Shown piece by piece: positions 6,010-6,969 of a stretch of DNA of 6,969 nt. The DNA comes from Thermoplasmata archaeon (lineage in GTDB: Archaea > Thermoplasmatota > E2 > DHVEG-1 > B18-G2): the NCBI GenBank assembly GCA_021163455.1, contig JAGGWT010000041.1, positions 1 to 6,969 on the forward strand. The letters run 5' to 3'. The notes under the pieces are model-generated. The model was not told where the DNA came from and ran no database searches. It worked only from the letters and a program-made list of their open reading frames with translations. Numbering within the stretch: position 1 is the stretch's first letter; the number at the start of each line of letters is the position of its first letter. A program made the position numbers and the translations under genes.

Positions 6010-6905
6010 GTGAAAACCTCCCTTATTTTCACCAGGTCTGTAAGTAAACTGTTCATCTTTACATCTTTTCCGTATTTTTTACCAACCTTACAAATGTATC
6101 CATTTATAGAGTCTATCTCGGTTTTTTTCTTCCTGCGGATGCTCTGTAGCATCGAGGATAAATTTTCAGATGTGGACTCAATAACATTCCTCACCTCCTC
6201 TATCATTTCTTCAAACTCAATATCAAGACCAGATGCCCTTGCAACATCCACAGATTCCATACAGATATCCTTCACAATATCAAAAAGTATCTCCCTCTTG
6301 AGTTCCCCATTTTTAATCTCAAATATAGCAGTTAAAGGATTTATACAAGCATTAATTATAGCTTTTTTCCACATATCTCCGATTATATCCTGCGAAATCT
6401 CTGTATCGAATCCAGCTTTCCTGAATTCATGCATGACATCATGAACAAACTCATTCTTTTCGGGTGAACCCACAATCGTTTTTCCTGTCCCAGCATGAAG
6501 CACTTCACCAGGTTTCAAAAAGATACATCCCTCTGTTGTCAGACCGAGGAAGATTCTATCTCTCCTGATAAATTCCTCTATCTTCTCCAGGTTGTCCAGA
6601 CCGTTCTGCAAAGACATCACCCGAATTTCTCTGCCGAATTTGTTTACTACCTCCTGGATGGCTTCTCTGGTATCGTATGATTTCACGGTTATGATTATCA
6701 TATCGGGCTTTCCCGTGTAGTGATCCAGAGTGTGTATAGCATCAACATGGTAAACACCTTCTGTTTTCCCTCTGAGGATGAGTCCGTTTTTCTTTATACT
6801 CTCTGCGTGTTCTTTTCTGGAGAGAAGGGTAACGTCATTGTACAGCGATAACTTTGCACCGAATAGAGAACCTATCGCGCCGGCGCCGAATACCAGGATT
6901 CTCAT
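6006..6905 (-). CDS. panE: 2-dehydropantoate (ketopantoate) 2-reductase family protein
   Basis: Member of the PanE/ApbA family, 299 residues. Ketopantoate reductase makes D-pantoate from 2-dehydropantoate with NAD(P)H, a step of pantothenate/coenzyme A synthesis in archaea too. The Rossmann motif GAGAIG is at 7-12. Residues equivalent to the E. coli catalytic and substrate set are all present: Asn101 (SLQNGLDN), Lys181, Asn185 and Asn189 (KAIINACINPLTA), Ser251 (SSMLQ) and Glu263 (KTEID). After the second strand the sequence is LLSRKEHAE, with Arg30/Lys31 suitable for the 2'-phosphate of NADPH. The ATG at 6905 has GGGGAGGG 7 nt upstream and forms an ATGA overlap with the previous gene. Paralogues of this family act on other 2-oxoacids, so assignment to pantoate synthesis is likely but not proven. 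Confidence 0.9.
   Translation of the reverse strand: MRILVFGAGAIGSLFGAKLSLYNDVTLLSRKEHAESIKKNGLILRGKTEGVYHVDAIHTLDHYTGKPDMIIITVKSYDTREAIQEVVNKFGREIRVMSLQNGLDNLEKIEEFIRRDRIFLGLTTEGCIFLKPGEVLHAGTGKTIVGSPEKNEFVHDVMHEFRKAGFDTEISQDIIGDMWKKAIINACINPLTAIFEIKNGELKREILFDIVKDICMESVDVARASGLDIEFEEMIEEVRNVIESTSENLSSMLQSIRRKKKTEIDSINGYICKVGKKYGKDVKMNSLLTDLVKIREVFT
6017..6024 (-). promoter_or_regulatory. Internal Shine-Dalgarno for the dehydrogenase gene
   Basis: AAGGGAGG on the minus strand, within the last codons of the ketopantoate reductase gene and 7 nt before the dehydrogenase ATG. Together with the ATGA stop/start overlap it supports coupled or independent re-initiation on one message. Confidence 0.65.
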
Positions 6906-6969
6906 AACCCGACCCTCCCCATCATCTCTCTCAATCTGTTTTCGTCGAAGGATACAAGCGGTCTCAATA
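6902..6969 (-). CDS. Unidentified upstream gene, C-terminal 21 codons only
   Basis: A frame open from the window edge ends in TGA at 6902-6904, overlapping the ATG of the ketopantoate reductase gene as ATGA. The visible tail is RPLVSFDENRLREMMGRVGL. I do not recognise it. Evidence that it is real: the 4-nt overlap repeats the junction between the next two genes, and the ribosome site of the reductase (GGGGAGGG, 6913-6920) lies inside its last codons. A function cannot be given from this fragment. In archaea a CoA-synthesis gene would be a natural neighbour, but that is speculation. Confidence 0.55.
   Translation of the reverse strand, partial: LRPLVSFDENRLREMMGRVGL

Noticed and set aside
5923..6444. 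Plus-strand open frame of 173 residues opposite the dehydrogenase/reductase junction
   Set aside because: Crosses two genes with strong ribosome sites and conserved motifs on the minus strand; hydrophobic composition arises from antisense reading.

Overview
The window looks like a piece of a euryarchaeal genome. The phenylalanyl-tRNA synthetase alpha chain is the long archaeal/eukaryotic type with extra N-terminal winged-helix domains. The genes are preceded by archaeal-style TATA boxes (TTTAAATA-like). Ribosome-binding sites such as GGGGGTGAT and AAGGGAGG match the archaeal 16S tail. Short 4-nt ATGA gene overlaps are used, and TTG starts occur. The C-terminal beta domain of the secreted protein resembles one I associate with Thermoplasmata and some methanogens, so a Thermoplasmata-like archaeon is possible, but that lineage guess is weak.

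Layout from left to right. (1) Positions 27-2082, minus strand: a small MJ0042-type zinc-ribbon membrane protein followed directly by pheS; the two are tightly packed and probably co-transcribed. (2) Positions 2159-4210, minus strand: a large secreted modular protein. It has a signal peptide, Ig-like domains, a C39-like (papain-fold) cysteine peptidase domain that appears to be inserted inside one Ig-like domain, and a C-terminal beta domain. (3) Positions 4211-4409: an AT-rich divergent promoter region with short repeats. (4) Positions 4410-5048, plus strand: a UPF0173/UlaG-like metallo-beta-lactamase-fold hydrolase. (5) Positions 5038-6969, minus strand: an operon of an unidentified upstream gene (only its last 21 codons are visible), a ketopantoate-reductase-family protein, and a glyoxylate reductase-like D-2-hydroxyacid dehydrogenase. 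These are linked by ATGA overlaps. The operon ends tail-to-tail with the MBL gene, sharing 11 nt.

How the genes relate: the minus-strand operon at the right couples two pyridine-nucleotide-dependent 2-oxoacid reductases, one of which probably serves coenzyme A synthesis. pheS is core translation. The secreted peptidase is the accessory gene and the most interesting object here. Its catalytic Cys/His/Asp set is intact, an EF-hand-like Ca2+ loop sits between the catalytic His and Asp, and the protein carries 19 cysteines, including three Cys-Cys pairs. I found no rRNA, tRNA, CRISPR array, insertion sequence or phage gene.
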